Below are positions 33,287-42,133 of a DNA stretch of 64,000 nt, piece by piece. Source of the DNA: Halobacillus halophilus. GTDB lineage: Bacteria; Bacillota; Bacilli; Bacillales; Halobacillaceae. Made by a program: the position numbers and the translations under genes. The stretch lies in NCBI RefSeq assembly GCF_020171985.1, contig NZ_JAIVAL010000003.1, forward strand, positions 186,001 to 250,000, given 5' to 3'. The notes beneath the pieces are model-generated. The model did not search any database. It was not told where the DNA came from and was given only the letters and a program-made list of their open reading frames with translations. The stretch's first letter is position 1; each line of letters begins with the position of its first letter.

Positions 33287-33317
33287 AAAAAAAGCCCTCC
33301 GATTCTATAATCGAAGG
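33287..33317 (-). terminator. Terminator ahead of the DnaD-like gene
   Basis: CCTTCGATT-ATAG-AATCGGAGG (one G-T pair) is followed by GCTTTTTTT on the minus strand. It probably ends the upstream DUF3899-like gene. Confidence 0.85.
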
Positions 33318-33416
33318 AACTTACGATTTGGTGTCGTTTAATTTAAATTTTTTTAAAACTCTTGAATCATTCGTTTTCAGAGATCTACTTTTCTAACATT
33401 CTTTCTCTAAGGTTGA

Positions 33417-33728
33417 TTAAAAATAAACAAAAAGCCACGTAATTAAACTCACGAGTGTATAGAGAACAGCCCCAAAGAATACGCCACCTACATCGGTTTT
33501 CAACTCCTCTTCCTCTTGACGCTGGAAAACGGACAAAGCGGCTGCAAAATTGACTCCTTTAGTTAGAGCTCCCCCGCTACTATTGAACAAGAAAAAGACG
33601 ACCGATAAACCCAACCCTATAAAAAAGCTCCAATCAAGATAAGAAAATGGAACAAGAAGACTGGCTACCCATACGAGAAGTCCAATCACGAATGCAGAAA
33701 CAACCGATTGCTGGATGACACGCTTCAT
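33417..33728 (-). CDS. DUF3899-like membrane protein
   Basis: A 103-residue protein with three or four membrane helices. The motif YLDWSFFIGLGLSVVFFLFNSSGG resembles the DUF3899 family of Bacilli. No function is known. GAGGGGG lies 7 nt before the ATG. Single gene with a terminator downstream. Confidence 0.68.
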   Translation of the reverse strand: MKRVIQQSVVSAFVIGLLVWVASLLVPFSYLDWSFFIGLGLSVVFFLFNSSGGALTKGVNFAAALSVFQRQEEEELKTDVGGVFFGAVLYTLVSLITWLFVYF

Positions 33729-33888
33729 TTCAATCCCCCTCTTCTTCTTTTTACGTTGGGTAAGGAAGAAAGTTTCGTATCCTTTACAGAAAAAGAATAA
33801 TCATGAGCCGGCAACGGATCATACAAATACATGTCTTTCATGAGATATTATTCTATAATAAAGGTATATTTCGCCCTGTTTTTTATAC

Positions 33889-33923
33889 AAAAAACTCCCC
33901 TGCTGAACGCATCAGCAAGAGAG
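33889..33923 (-). terminator. Terminator of the lipoprotein gene
   Basis: A G+C-rich stem built on GCTGA/TCAGC and CTC/GAG on the minus strand, followed by TTTTTT. Confidence 0.7.
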
Positions 33924-33932
33924 TCATCATCC

Positions 33933-34610
33933 TTATTCCACTTCCACTTTATCCAGCGCCTCAAAAGCCTCCGGATAATGAATCGTATCAAAAACTTCTT
34001 CCTTCGCGGCATCCACCACGTTGATCGTTACATCATATTCTTCCGGACCTGCGCCATCAAACAATTGATAGAGCATTCCCGTCATGCCCAGCCCCATCAC
34101 AGCAAATCCGTCCAGGCTGTTTTCATAGGTTTCCCGGTCTACCGATAATATAAATTCAGAAAAATTGGGATTCGCCTGAATATCCTGTATAGACGAATAG
34201 TTCTCATCATTCTTTATTTCTTCGACGGTTGCCGTCATCTGCTTCTCCATCTCTTTCATCATTTCTTTATGTTTGGCTTTCGACATTTTATACGTTACGG
34301 TATCTCCATTATCAATGACTTCCTGAATACCCTTTTCCTTAGCTTCCGCTTTAATCCGCTCAAAGTCCTGATTCTGAAGTTCAAAGAATGATTTCGGAAT
34401 CGTAACCTCCACATTTAGCAGGTTCTTATCCACTTCGACCGACTTTTCTTTATCTTCACTGGATGAGCTCTCTTCCTCAGATACTGCTTGTTCTTCCGAC
34501 TGGTTCACCTCTCCACTCTCTGCTTCTGAGCCTGAACTGGAACCTGAGTCTGAGCCGCATGCAGCCAGCATGAAGAGACAGGCTGCCAGTATCCACCATA
34601 ATTTCTTCAT
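33933..34610 (-). CDS. Putative lipoprotein
   Basis: A 225-residue lipoprotein: lipobox MLAAC (Cys18), a Ser/Glu-rich linker to about residue 60, then a soluble domain with LNVEVTIPKSFFELQ and a later DVTINVVDA stretch, in the style of Bacillus surface lipoproteins. GGGGGAG lies 6 nt before the ATG. The function is unknown. The region 34611-34833 holds only a terminator. Confidence 0.75.
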   Translation of the reverse strand: MKKLWWILAACLFMLAACGSDSGSSSGSEAESGEVNQSEEQAVSEEESSSSEDKEKSVEVDKNLLNVEVTIPKSFFELQNQDFERIKAEAKEKGIQEVIDNGDTVTYKMSKAKHKEMMKEMEKQMTATVEEIKNDENYSSIQDIQANPNFSEFILSVDRETYENSLDGFAVMGLGMTGMLYQLFDGAGPEEYDVTINVVDAAKEEVFDTIHYPEAFEALDKVEVE

Positions 34611-34736
34611 GTTAACTCCCCCTATACCCCTGAATGTATTTGTTGACCAATATAGGCTATTATATCATTGATGGCAGGATTTTCGTCATGGGAATTTCTG
34701 AATCTTTAAAGAATAATTAGATATCTGTCCTTTAGA

Positions 34737-34774
34737 GCAAAAAAAACAAGCGGCTGTAGTAGACCACTTGTTTC
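34737..34774 (-). terminator. Terminator of the nuclease gene
   Basis: AAACAAGTGGTC and GCCGCTTGTTT pair with one mismatch; eight T residues follow on the minus strand. Confidence 0.85.
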
Positions 34775-34833
34775 ATGAGTTATTTTCATTACGTTATTTA
34801 TAGAAGAAAATACAATCTAGAAGTAAACTTACT

Positions 34834-35931
34834 TTATAAGTGGTTGTCTTTAATATACTTCCAGATCAAATCACTTTTCTCCTTATCCACTGAAAAAAGA
34901 GTTTGGTTAAACATAAAATTGGAGTCTGTAACATCTTTCATCTTCTTTGCACTTAAAGGATGTTTTAGCTTATTAAAATCTTCAAGTTTCATATAATACT
35001 CTTCATCATTTTTCCCTTGATATTCTTTCATATGAACCTCGCCCGTACCAATTCCCATTGCAACAATACCTTTTCCGCTTTGGTAGAGAAAGACCTTGTC
35101 CCCTTTTTGAATTCGTTTAATTTTATTCTTCCACGGATGATAGTAGGCGGCAGCTTTTTCCTCATTCATCATCTCATCGTGTGAGTGAGGATTATTTTTA
35201 TAATTAGTGTTCAGAATAAAGTTTGATTGTTCCATTTCAATTACATCCTGAAACGGCGAATAGGCGTTAAATTCAATAAGTTGTTCATTACTATCGGTCA
35301 CAAACACTCGATAAACTATAGAATCGATGTTTAATCCTGTTTTCTTCCAATAGTTAACTGCGTTCCTTGTTTTAACATCGGTCCCATCCGTAACAATTAA
35401 AAAATGCTGTTGATGATTAAATTGTTCTTTATTAATCGATTCCTCATTCGTTAATTTAAAATACTCCCTATGTTCTTCAACCAATGAATCTGAGTTAGGA
35501 TTAAATTTTAAAAAGAGTTTTTCTAGATCTTCGTAATTCTTCTGTCCGTAAATTTGCCCGTATCTGAATACCTGAAGTAGATTTTCTTCATTGGATTTCC
35601 ATCTTTTCAACTCAAATATGTATAACTTACCTGTATGATCCAATGCCATGATGTCTGGCTCTTCCTGAAAACTTCTTTCAGTAAAAATAGGCATTAGAGT
35701 TTCTTCATCTAAAATTCGATCCAGGTTCTTTACAAGCAATTCTTCTAAATCTTTTTCCTTCCATCCTACCTTATTTAAGTTAGATCTTTTAAGCATTCTT
35801 AAATTATCTCTTTCACCATGGTCCAAATAATAAAGCATAGACATCTTCTCCTTACCTTTGTATTTTTTTGGAGAAATCACCTTTAATCCTAATGGCGCCA
35901 GCTTTCTATAAATAAGATTTAAGAGATTCAT
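34834..35931 (-). CDS. PD-(D/E)XK nuclease with EVE/PUA-like C-terminal domain
   Basis: A 365-residue protein not close to any named gene. The centre of the N-terminal half has a nuclease motif: Asp93 in EEPDIMALD and Glu107-x-Lys109 in YIFELKRW, the PD-(D/E)XK layout of NucS/DUF91-type endonucleases. The last 130 residues, with GDKVFLYQSGKGIVAMGIG, look like an EVE or PUA-like domain, which in other proteins reads modified bases. The gene is visibly richer in A+T than its neighbours and stands alone, so it may be acquired. A modification-dependent defence nuclease is a reasonable hypothesis. AGGAGG lies 8 nt ahead of the ATG. Confidence 0.72.
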   Translation of the reverse strand: MNLLNLIYRKLAPLGLKVISPKKYKGKEKMSMLYYLDHGERDNLRMLKRSNLNKVGWKEKDLEELLVKNLDRILDEETLMPIFTERSFQEEPDIMALDHTGKLYIFELKRWKSNEENLLQVFRYGQIYGQKNYEDLEKLFLKFNPNSDSLVEEHREYFKLTNEESINKEQFNHQQHFLIVTDGTDVKTRNAVNYWKKTGLNIDSIVYRVFVTDSNEQLIEFNAYSPFQDVIEMEQSNFILNTNYKNNPHSHDEMMNEEKAAAYYHPWKNKIKRIQKGDKVFLYQSGKGIVAMGIGTGEVHMKEYQGKNDEEYYMKLEDFNKLKHPLSAKKMKDVTDSNFMFNQTLFSVDKEKSDLIWKYIKDNHL

Positions 35932-36220
35932 AACTTAAACCTCCTACCTAAACTAACAAATGGAATTATTTACTATTTTATCATAAAAAAGTTATCAATT
36001 GATTATATTTATAATTAATTCTGTCAATCTAACTACATTGACAAACAATCAAATAGTATTCACCAAGACTAAGTGACAGAATTCAAGTTTATACGCAACT
36101 AATCGACATCAATAGGCAAAATATGTTTACTTCTCTGCCATATAGGTTATACCACTACCATCCATAACAAACCGAGAGGCCTTCCCAACTGTCGAAGGTC
36201 ACGTGAAAGGAAGAGGAGCT

Positions 36221-36835
36221 ATGAATACACCACAAAAAATTGTCGATCGTCTGGTTCACTTTACCGTTGAGGCTTATAACGACCGCTATGACTCTCCTAC
36301 CATCCAGAAGCTGCGCCACGATTATGAATGTGCCCTCGGCCAGGCGATTCAGATGTATAAAGAAGCAAGTGAAGATATCCGCCCGGAAGTGATCCGTTAC
36401 AATGAACTCATTCTAAAAATAAAAATGATTTTCCAGCAGAAGAAGTCTGAAACAGTAGAAGAGATCCTCGATCTCGACCGGAAGCTGCGTGCGAGAAACG
36501 AAGCCTGCCCGGATGCACCGGCGCAGAATCATCCATATGAAATTGTTGACCGTTTAGTATACTTAACCGCTGAAGCATATCAGGACCATGGTCCATCAGA
36601 AGCGCTTGATAAACTGCGCCATGATTATGAATGCGCCATAGAAGACGCTGTAAAGGTGTATAAGAAGTCTTATGATAAGATACTTCAGGACTCGATCCGC
36701 TACAATGAATTCAGGGAAAAAGTGAAGAAATTCTTCGGCCAGACTGAATGCGAAAATGTCGAGCGAATCCTCACATGGGACGAGGACTTGTCGGAAGGCA
36801 TGAGCATCCGCCGAAGCCACGGATACATTAAATAA
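36221..36835 (+). CDS. Tandem-duplicated helical protein of unknown function
   Basis: A 204-residue protein made of two copies of one domain of about 95 residues. IVDRLVHFTVEAYND, KLRHDYECALGQAI, IRYNELILKIK and VEEILDLDRKL in the first half correspond to IVDRLVYLTAEAYQD, KLRHDYECAIEDAV, IRYNEFREKVK and VERILTWDEDL in the second. Both halves look helical. AAGAGGAG lies directly ahead of the ATG at 36221. I do not recognise the domain. A decayed copy of a single domain lies 9 kb away at 45519-45655, on the other side of module B. Confidence 0.75.
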   Translation: MNTPQKIVDRLVHFTVEAYNDRYDSPTIQKLRHDYECALGQAIQMYKEASEDIRPEVIRYNELILKIKMIFQQKKSETVEEILDLDRKLRARNEACPDAPAQNHPYEIVDRLVYLTAEAYQDHGPSEALDKLRHDYECAIEDAVKVYKKSYDKILQDSIRYNEFREKVKKFFGQTECENVERILTWDEDLSEGMSIRRSHGYIK

Positions 36836-36864
36836 AAACACTCCAGCTTGGAGTGTTTTTTTTA
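36836..36864 (+). terminator. Terminator of the tandem-domain gene
   Basis: AAACACTCCA pairs with TGGAGTGTTT; eight T residues in total. Confidence 0.93.
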
Positions 36865-37112
36865 GGTATGTTATGTCCGATATGTATTACATCCAATTCC
36901 TCACTAACTCAAGCCGCTTTTATTTTACCATTTTTTACATTTTAGCACGCACATGTGCACCCACCACCGTCGAACTCACAATTAACTAAATATTGAAAGG
37001 TCCGATCACACTGCCATACTGCGATGATCACTTAATCCTCTTATTTTTCCAGCTTCTATTGATACTCGATCCTTTTAAGATCATCGTATCACACCAAAAT
37101 CATTTTAAATCA

Positions 37113-37150
37113 TAAATAAGAGTGCAGGATTTGAAGCCTGCACTCTTATT
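37113..37150 (-). terminator. Terminator of module B
   Basis: A perfect 14-bp stem (AATAAGAGTGCAGG with CCTGCACTCTTATT) lies 55 bp after the last gene of module B. Between 36865 and 37112 I see nothing else. Confidence 0.85.
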
Positions 37151-37205
37151 CGTAGCACTCTAAATCATTTCACATGAGGACCCTCTAGGTGAGCACAACA
37201 AACTT

Positions 37206-38282
37206 CTATAAATAAATCACCTGCCCTGTCCTCGCCGATTCATATATCGCCTCCAACACCTCACTTACCACTGCCGCCTGTACGGGTGTCACTTCAGGAT
37301 CCGTATCATTCAAAATGCTTTCAATCCACAACCTAGCTTCGCGATCACTGTCACTTTCATCATCACCGCTGTAAAAGGCTACGCCACCAGTGTCAAGCTC
37401 TGGCTTAGTAGTATATAGTTTTCCATACTTTTCTCCGTTAATCCTTAACCCATCTTTCATATCCGCTCCTGCTTCTGTTCCGCATAGTGTGCTTTTCGCT
37501 TCATCGATATCAAGCGTATTTAGCGCCCAACTTGATTCGAGGATCACCGTCGCTCCATTTTTCATGGTAATGAAACCGAAGGCGGAATCTTCTACGTTAA
37601 ATTCTTTTGGATCCCATGGACCAAATACGTTGGCTGCATTTTCTTTATCCGATAGCTTATGGTAAACGTTTCCCATGACACTCTTCACTTCATAGTTATC
37701 CATCAGCCATAATGTCAGATCCAGAGCGTGGGTGCCTATATCAATTAGTGGTCCACCTCCTTGCTCTTCTTCATTTAAAAACACTCCCCAAGTCGGAACC
37801 GCGCGCCTGCGGATGGCGTGAGCTTTGGCAAAATAGATTTCACCGAGTTCCCCATTCTCGCAAACTTGTTTTAAGTATTGGGAGTCATTACGAAATCGAT
37901 TGTTGTAACCTATAGAAAGTTTCTTTCCTGTTCGTTTTGCTGCTTCAACCATGGCTCTTGCTTCTGTAGCGGTTATCGCCATTGGCTTTTCACACATCAC
38001 ATGTTTTCCCGCTTCTAAAGCATCAATAGAAATGCGAGCATGAGATTTATTCGGTGTACATACATGAACTACGTCAATAGACGTGTCTTCCAATAAATCT
38101 CGATAATTCGCATGAACTTGTGCGTTACGCATACCATAATTTTCTGCTGCTTCTGTAGCGCGAGCCTCGACTAAATCACAAAATGCCACGAGCTCCACTT
38201 TATCAAGCCTGGCTAAGCTTGGCATTTGCTTTCCATTTGCTATCCCACCACATCCGATAATTCCAATTCGTACTTTCGCCAC
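37206..38282 (-). CDS. Gfo/Idh/MocA-family dehydrogenase (module B)
   Basis: A 358-residue NAD(P)-dependent sugar oxidoreductase. The Rossmann motif IGIIGCGGIANGKQMPSL is at the N-terminus, the catalytic Lys in HVMCEKPMAI (about residues 94-103), and the C-terminal substrate domain contains GGGPLIDIGTHALDLTLWLM with its usual His. Such enzymes oxidise sugars or make and use 3-keto sugars. It closes the operon behind a xylose-isomerase-like protein, 12 bp apart. GTG at 38282 follows AGGAGG by 8 nt. Confidence 0.92.
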   Translation of the reverse strand: MAKVRIGIIGCGGIANGKQMPSLARLDKVELVAFCDLVEARATEAAENYGMRNAQVHANYRDLLEDTSIDVVHVCTPNKSHARISIDALEAGKHVMCEKPMAITATEARAMVEAAKRTGKKLSIGYNNRFRNDSQYLKQVCENGELGEIYFAKAHAIRRRAVPTWGVFLNEEEQGGGPLIDIGTHALDLTLWLMDNYEVKSVMGNVYHKLSDKENAANVFGPWDPKEFNVEDSAFGFITMKNGATVILESSWALNTLDIDEAKSTLCGTEAGADMKDGLRINGEKYGKLYTTKPELDTGGVAFYSGDDESDSDREARLWIESILNDTDPEVTPVQAAVVSEVLEAIYESARTGQVIYL

Positions 38283-38294
38283 AACTTTAACCTC

Positions 38295-39041
38295 CTACAC
38301 AATTCCACGTAAGTATTCCAAGCTTTGCTCCACGCTTTTAAGGGAATCTTGTTCATATTCCTCCTGCTCGACAGTATACCAGTCGATTCCATGCGCTCGA
38401 CCACGCTCTACAATGGCTGCAAAATTCATAACTCCAGTGCCTACTTCAACATTTTTTTGATCATCCCAATCGTTCATGTCCTTCATATGAAGAATTTTAC
38501 AACGATCCTCGTATTTCTCCATAAAATCCAATGATTTCAGTCCACAAACTTCTGCCCAATAGGTATCAAACTCGATAAAAAGATTGTTACGTTCGGTATT
38601 GTCTACTAGAATATCTAATCCGTATTCCCCACCATGCTTTTCAAATTCCACGTGATGATTGTGATAACCGAATAACAATCCGTGCTCACCACACGTCTCT
38701 CCAATCTTATTAAATAACTCAGCCGTCCGCTTATAGGAATCTGCATTATTTCTATACTGTTTCGGAAGCCCGGGACAAATAATATAAGGACTGTTGATCT
38801 CAAGAGAATACTGAATCGTAGACTCTAAATTCTTCTCCAAATCGTGAATTCCAATATGACTACCCGCTGCCTTTAAACCTAAGTTGTCCAAAGTCTTCTT
38901 CAATTCAAGACTGGGTGTATCAAAATATCCAGCAAACTCGACGCCATCATAACCCACTTCAGAGACCTTACCCAATGTTCCTAAAAAATCTTGCTCCGTT
39001 AAATCCTTTAACGAATACAGCTGTAATCCAATCTGTGCAAT
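38295..39041 (-). CDS. Xylose-isomerase-like TIM-barrel protein, ATT start (module B)
   Basis: A 248-residue sugar phosphate isomerase/epimerase-type barrel (AP endonuclease 2 superfamily). Family marks: GYDGVEFAGYF, LKAAGSHIG, FGYHNHHVEF, NLFIEFDTYWAEVCG, CKILHMKDMND with probable metal ligands Glu, Asp, His and Glu. The first beta strand (IGLQLYSL) is only included if translation begins at ATT 39041, which lies 8 nt from GGAGG (39050-39054); an in-frame TAA sits at 39060-39062. The first usual start (TTG 38975) would delete that strand. Adjacent to the Gfo/Idh gene, so both may handle the same keto sugar. Confidence 0.85.
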   Translation of the reverse strand: MAQIGLQLYSLKDLTEQDFLGTLGKVSEVGYDGVEFAGYFDTPSLELKKTLDNLGLKAAGSHIGIHDLEKNLESTIQYSLEINSPYIICPGLPKQYRNNADSYKRTAELFNKIGETCGEHGLLFGYHNHHVEFEKHGGEYGLDILVDNTERNNLFIEFDTYWAEVCGLKSLDFMEKYEDRCKILHMKDMNDWDDQKNVEVGTGVMNFAAIVERGRAHGIDWYTVEQEEYEQDSLKSVEQSLEYLRGIV

Positions 39042-39094
39042 ACGTCTCTCCTCCTTTTTTTACCCGTAAGCCGCCGCATACCTTGTATATACCA

Positions 39095-39925
39095 TCACTT
39101 CAACACAAACTGCATGCCTTTCTTGAAGTTCTTACTAAAGATAATAAATAATATAAGAATCGGCAGCGTTAACAGCACCGATGCTGCGTACATTGGTCCT
39201 GGATACCCCCCATAAGGACCGAACATTTGAGCTAACAATACGTTAAGTGTCAGCATATCTTCGCTATTCACTACGATCATATCCCATAATAGCTCCACCC
39301 ATCTCTCCATAAAAACGAAAAGGAAGATAATTGTGGTAATCGATTTCGACATCGGTAGGACAATCTTCCAAACAATCTTCCATTGGCTGGCTCCGTCGAT
39401 TTTAGCCGCTTCGATCAGTTCATCCGGCAACCCTCTAAAGAAGTTCGTATACATAAAAATTGCCCACAGGTTTACGGCTTTAGGCAGAATCATTGCCCAG
39501 TAGGTGTCATACATTCCAAAGTAACGAATAATTAAGAACAACGGAATCAACAAAATAACTGCCGGGTAAAACATTTGAAAGAGAATTACATTATTAATAA
39601 CTCGATTCCCCTTAAATTTAAGCTTTGCTAAGGAATATGAGACGAATAAGGCGGTGACAATCATTAATACAGCTGAGGTCGTACTTACGAAAATACTGTT
39701 AAAAAAGGACCGCATCCATGGTCTGGCATTGGCCCCTTCCCCTCCAAAAAATAACCATTCATACGAACGCAAGGTGAATTCAGTCGGGATAATTTTTCGA
39801 TCGACTTGATCCCAGGCGGCAAAGGAACCTAGAACCATGTAAATATAAGGGGCGATCATCAATATAAGTACGCCGAAAGCTAATATATATAGACACGTTA
39901 ATTTGAACTTATTATTCCCAGCCAT
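39095..39925 (-). CDS. Carbohydrate ABC permease, MalG type (module B)
   Basis: A 276-residue six-helix permease with EAA loop ELIEAAKIDGASQWKIVWKI. The ATG at 39925 lies 8 nt from GGGG; it overlaps the end of the MalF-type gene, so the pair is translationally coupled. Confidence 0.92.
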   Translation of the reverse strand: MAGNNKFKLTCLYILAFGVLILMIAPYIYMVLGSFAAWDQVDRKIIPTEFTLRSYEWLFFGGEGANARPWMRSFFNSIFVSTTSAVLMIVTALFVSYSLAKLKFKGNRVINNVILFQMFYPAVILLIPLFLIIRYFGMYDTYWAMILPKAVNLWAIFMYTNFFRGLPDELIEAAKIDGASQWKIVWKIVLPMSKSITTIIFLFVFMERWVELLWDMIVVNSEDMLTLNVLLAQMFGPYGGYPGPMYAASVLLTLPILILFIIFSKNFKKGMQFVLK

Positions 39926-40790
39926 GTCTGGCACCCCATTTCTCTAAAATTTTACGAAATACTAGAATGGAACCAAACGTGACAATGGAATTAATAACGG
40001 CAATAGCTGTTCCATAACCTGCATTAAGTCGTTCAAACGCCTGGCTATAAATTTCTAACTGCCATGTATGAGTCGCCAAGTCAGGACCTCCACCTGTTAA
40101 GACGTAAGGCTCAGTAAAAATTCCAAACATTAGTCCAACTGCCAATATCGTAACCGTATAAAAGGATGGGTAAAGCATAGGCAATGTGACGTACCAAAAC
40201 TTTTTGAACCCCACAGCTCCATCAATTTCGGCTGCCTCGTAGATATCTTTAGGGATGCTTTCTAGACCTGCGACAAATAAAAGGGCATAGTACCCAGCAA
40301 ATTTCCAGGCCATCATAAGAGCAATAATTAGAGGGGCCAATATGGAAGATCCCAGCCAATCAATATCAAGACCGAATGTGCCTCGCAGCCAAATATTAAA
40401 TGGACTATTGTAGGAAAGCACACCATTCACGACAATAGCTGAAGCTACCCCAGAAGCTAAGTAAGGTAAAAAGAAGGCAACGGAAAACAAACCTTTAAAT
40501 CTTGGAAGCGTATGGATGATCATCGCAAGCATTAAAGCTCCAACTACAGCAATCGGGACAAACATTCCTAAGAATTTATAAGTAACGAAAAAGGCTGCTC
40601 TGACACTTTCACTAAAAAATGCTTCAATAAAGTTTGAAATGCCGACAAACTCATAGTCTGGCGAAATTAAATTCCAGTTGGTAAAAGCTAAATAAGTTGC
40701 CCACAGTAACGGGAATAAGAAAAATATGAGGGAATAGATGAGGTAAGGGCTGGCAAATAGCCACCCCAACCTCGCAGTACTTTTTTCCAT
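39912..40790 (-). CDS. Carbohydrate ABC permease, MalF type (module B)
   Basis: A 292-residue permease with six helices and EAA loop DIYEAAEIDGAVGFKKFWYV. It begins directly after the stop of the binding-protein gene. Unlike modules A and C, no hairpin separates the two. Confidence 0.92.
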   Translation of the reverse strand: MEKSTARLGWLFASPYLIYSLIFFLFPLLWATYLAFTNWNLISPDYEFVGISNFIEAFFSESVRAAFFVTYKFLGMFVPIAVVGALMLAMIIHTLPRFKGLFSVAFFLPYLASGVASAIVVNGVLSYNSPFNIWLRGTFGLDIDWLGSSILAPLIIALMMAWKFAGYYALLFVAGLESIPKDIYEAAEIDGAVGFKKFWYVTLPMLYPSFYTVTILAVGLMFGIFTEPYVLTGGGPDLATHTWQLEIYSQAFERLNAGYGTAIAVINSIVTFGSILVFRKILEKWGARHGWE

Positions 40791-42101
40791 CTACTCCAAC
40801 ACCCCGTCAATGGCGTTCCTTACATCTTCCCAAGCCTGTTCCGCATCTTTCTCTCCCTTAACAACTGGATTTAACCCTTCCGTTCCGATTAACTCTTGAA
40901 CCTCTGCCGTCTTCTCACTAGCAATAGGAGGTACAGCATTTGGAATATTATCAGCATACTTCTTCAGTTCTGAATTCTCCTCCAAGAATTCAGTAAAAGC
41001 ATCGTTCGTCGCTAAGTCATCTCGAGCTGGCGGGAGGTTCGTCTTTTCAAACCACTCTAAATCATTTTCAGGCTTAGAGAATACCCAATTCACGAAATCA
41101 AATGCAGCTTGTTGTTGTTCTTTTGTTGCTGAAGCATAAATCGACAAACCTTTCGTATCAGCAAACGTTTTAGGATTTTCTGTTCCTTCTTCACTAGGTA
41201 CGGGCGGCATGGTAAGCTCATACGTTTCGCCTTCCACCATTTCTGGGAACTTCTCGTCCCAGTAAGAGAACGTCCACGGACCAATGTCCATCATAATGGA
41301 ATCACCTGACTCAAATGGATCTGTTGCTTCACGAGTCAATAGCATATCCCCTTCAGCCATTTGACTAAAGAATTTAAATGTCTCGACTGCCGCTTCATTA
41401 TCGGCGACTAATTTGTTATCTTCTACAAAGTTGTTTCCATCCGAAGCCGCATTATATAACATGAAGAAATCAAACCACCGCGCATGCCATGTCGGTTTAA
41501 CAAGGTCTGCTCTTGACCAAAGAAATTTCTCAGGATATTTTTCCTTTAACTTTTCCCCCGCTTTTAATACTTCATCATAGGTGCGAGGAGCTTCATCAAA
41601 GCCAAGTTCCGCTAAGATATCGGTTCTCCAAGCGAATAACATAGGGTTCGAATAAACTGGAAGTACGAATTGTTGATCATCCGTAAACGTCCATGAGGAC
41701 ATAGTTTCTTCCATTTGCCGTTCCTGAATTAACTTCTCGTACCCCTCAAATTCATTGAAAGGAACAATGGCACTACTAGCAGCTAATTGAGCTGCAAATC
41801 CTCTAGATATATTTTCTGAAATGGCCGGAGCATTTCCTGCTGCAATGGCTGACTGAATACCAGCCTCCGAAGAAGGGCTTTCTGGCATAGGAGTAACATT
41901 TATGCTTACTCCATCCTCTTCCTCCATATACTGTTGAGCCATATCTTCCCAAAAAGCTTCCTGAGTCGGGTTAGGTGCTGCCCAGAACTCAAACTCCACT
42001 TTGCCGTCTGAGCTGCCTTCCCCTCCACCACTATCTGACTGACACCCCGACACGATCAATCCACTAATCATAAGAAGTAACACGAAGCATAACTTTTTCA
42101 T
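40791..42101 (-). CDS. Sugar-binding lipoprotein (module B)
   Basis: A 436-residue solute-binding protein: lipobox IVSGC (Cys20), VEFEFWAAPNPTQEAFWEDM at the start of the mature domain, SIMMDIGPWTFSYWDE in the middle. The ATG at 42101, 6 nt after GGGGAG, gives a standard MKKL signal; the upstream ATG at 42137 is discarded because it adds a hydrophilic leader. Confidence 0.9.
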   Translation of the reverse strand: MKKLCFVLLLMISGLIVSGCQSDSGGGEGSSDGKVEFEFWAAPNPTQEAFWEDMAQQYMEEEDGVSINVTPMPESPSSEAGIQSAIAAGNAPAISENISRGFAAQLAASSAIVPFNEFEGYEKLIQERQMEETMSSWTFTDDQQFVLPVYSNPMLFAWRTDILAELGFDEAPRTYDEVLKAGEKLKEKYPEKFLWSRADLVKPTWHARWFDFFMLYNAASDGNNFVEDNKLVADNEAAVETFKFFSQMAEGDMLLTREATDPFESGDSIMMDIGPWTFSYWDEKFPEMVEGETYELTMPPVPSEEGTENPKTFADTKGLSIYASATKEQQQAAFDFVNWVFSKPENDLEWFEKTNLPPARDDLATNDAFTEFLEENSELKKYADNIPNAVPPIASEKTAEVQELIGTEGLNPVVKGEKDAEQAWEDVRNAIDGVLE

Positions 42102-42133
42102 TTTATTCTCCCCTTCCAAGTTTGTAATCGCAT

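Noticed and set aside
32493-33728. Prophage
   Set aside because: A single DnaD-domain protein beside chromosomal-type genes; no integrase, structural or lysis genes are seen.
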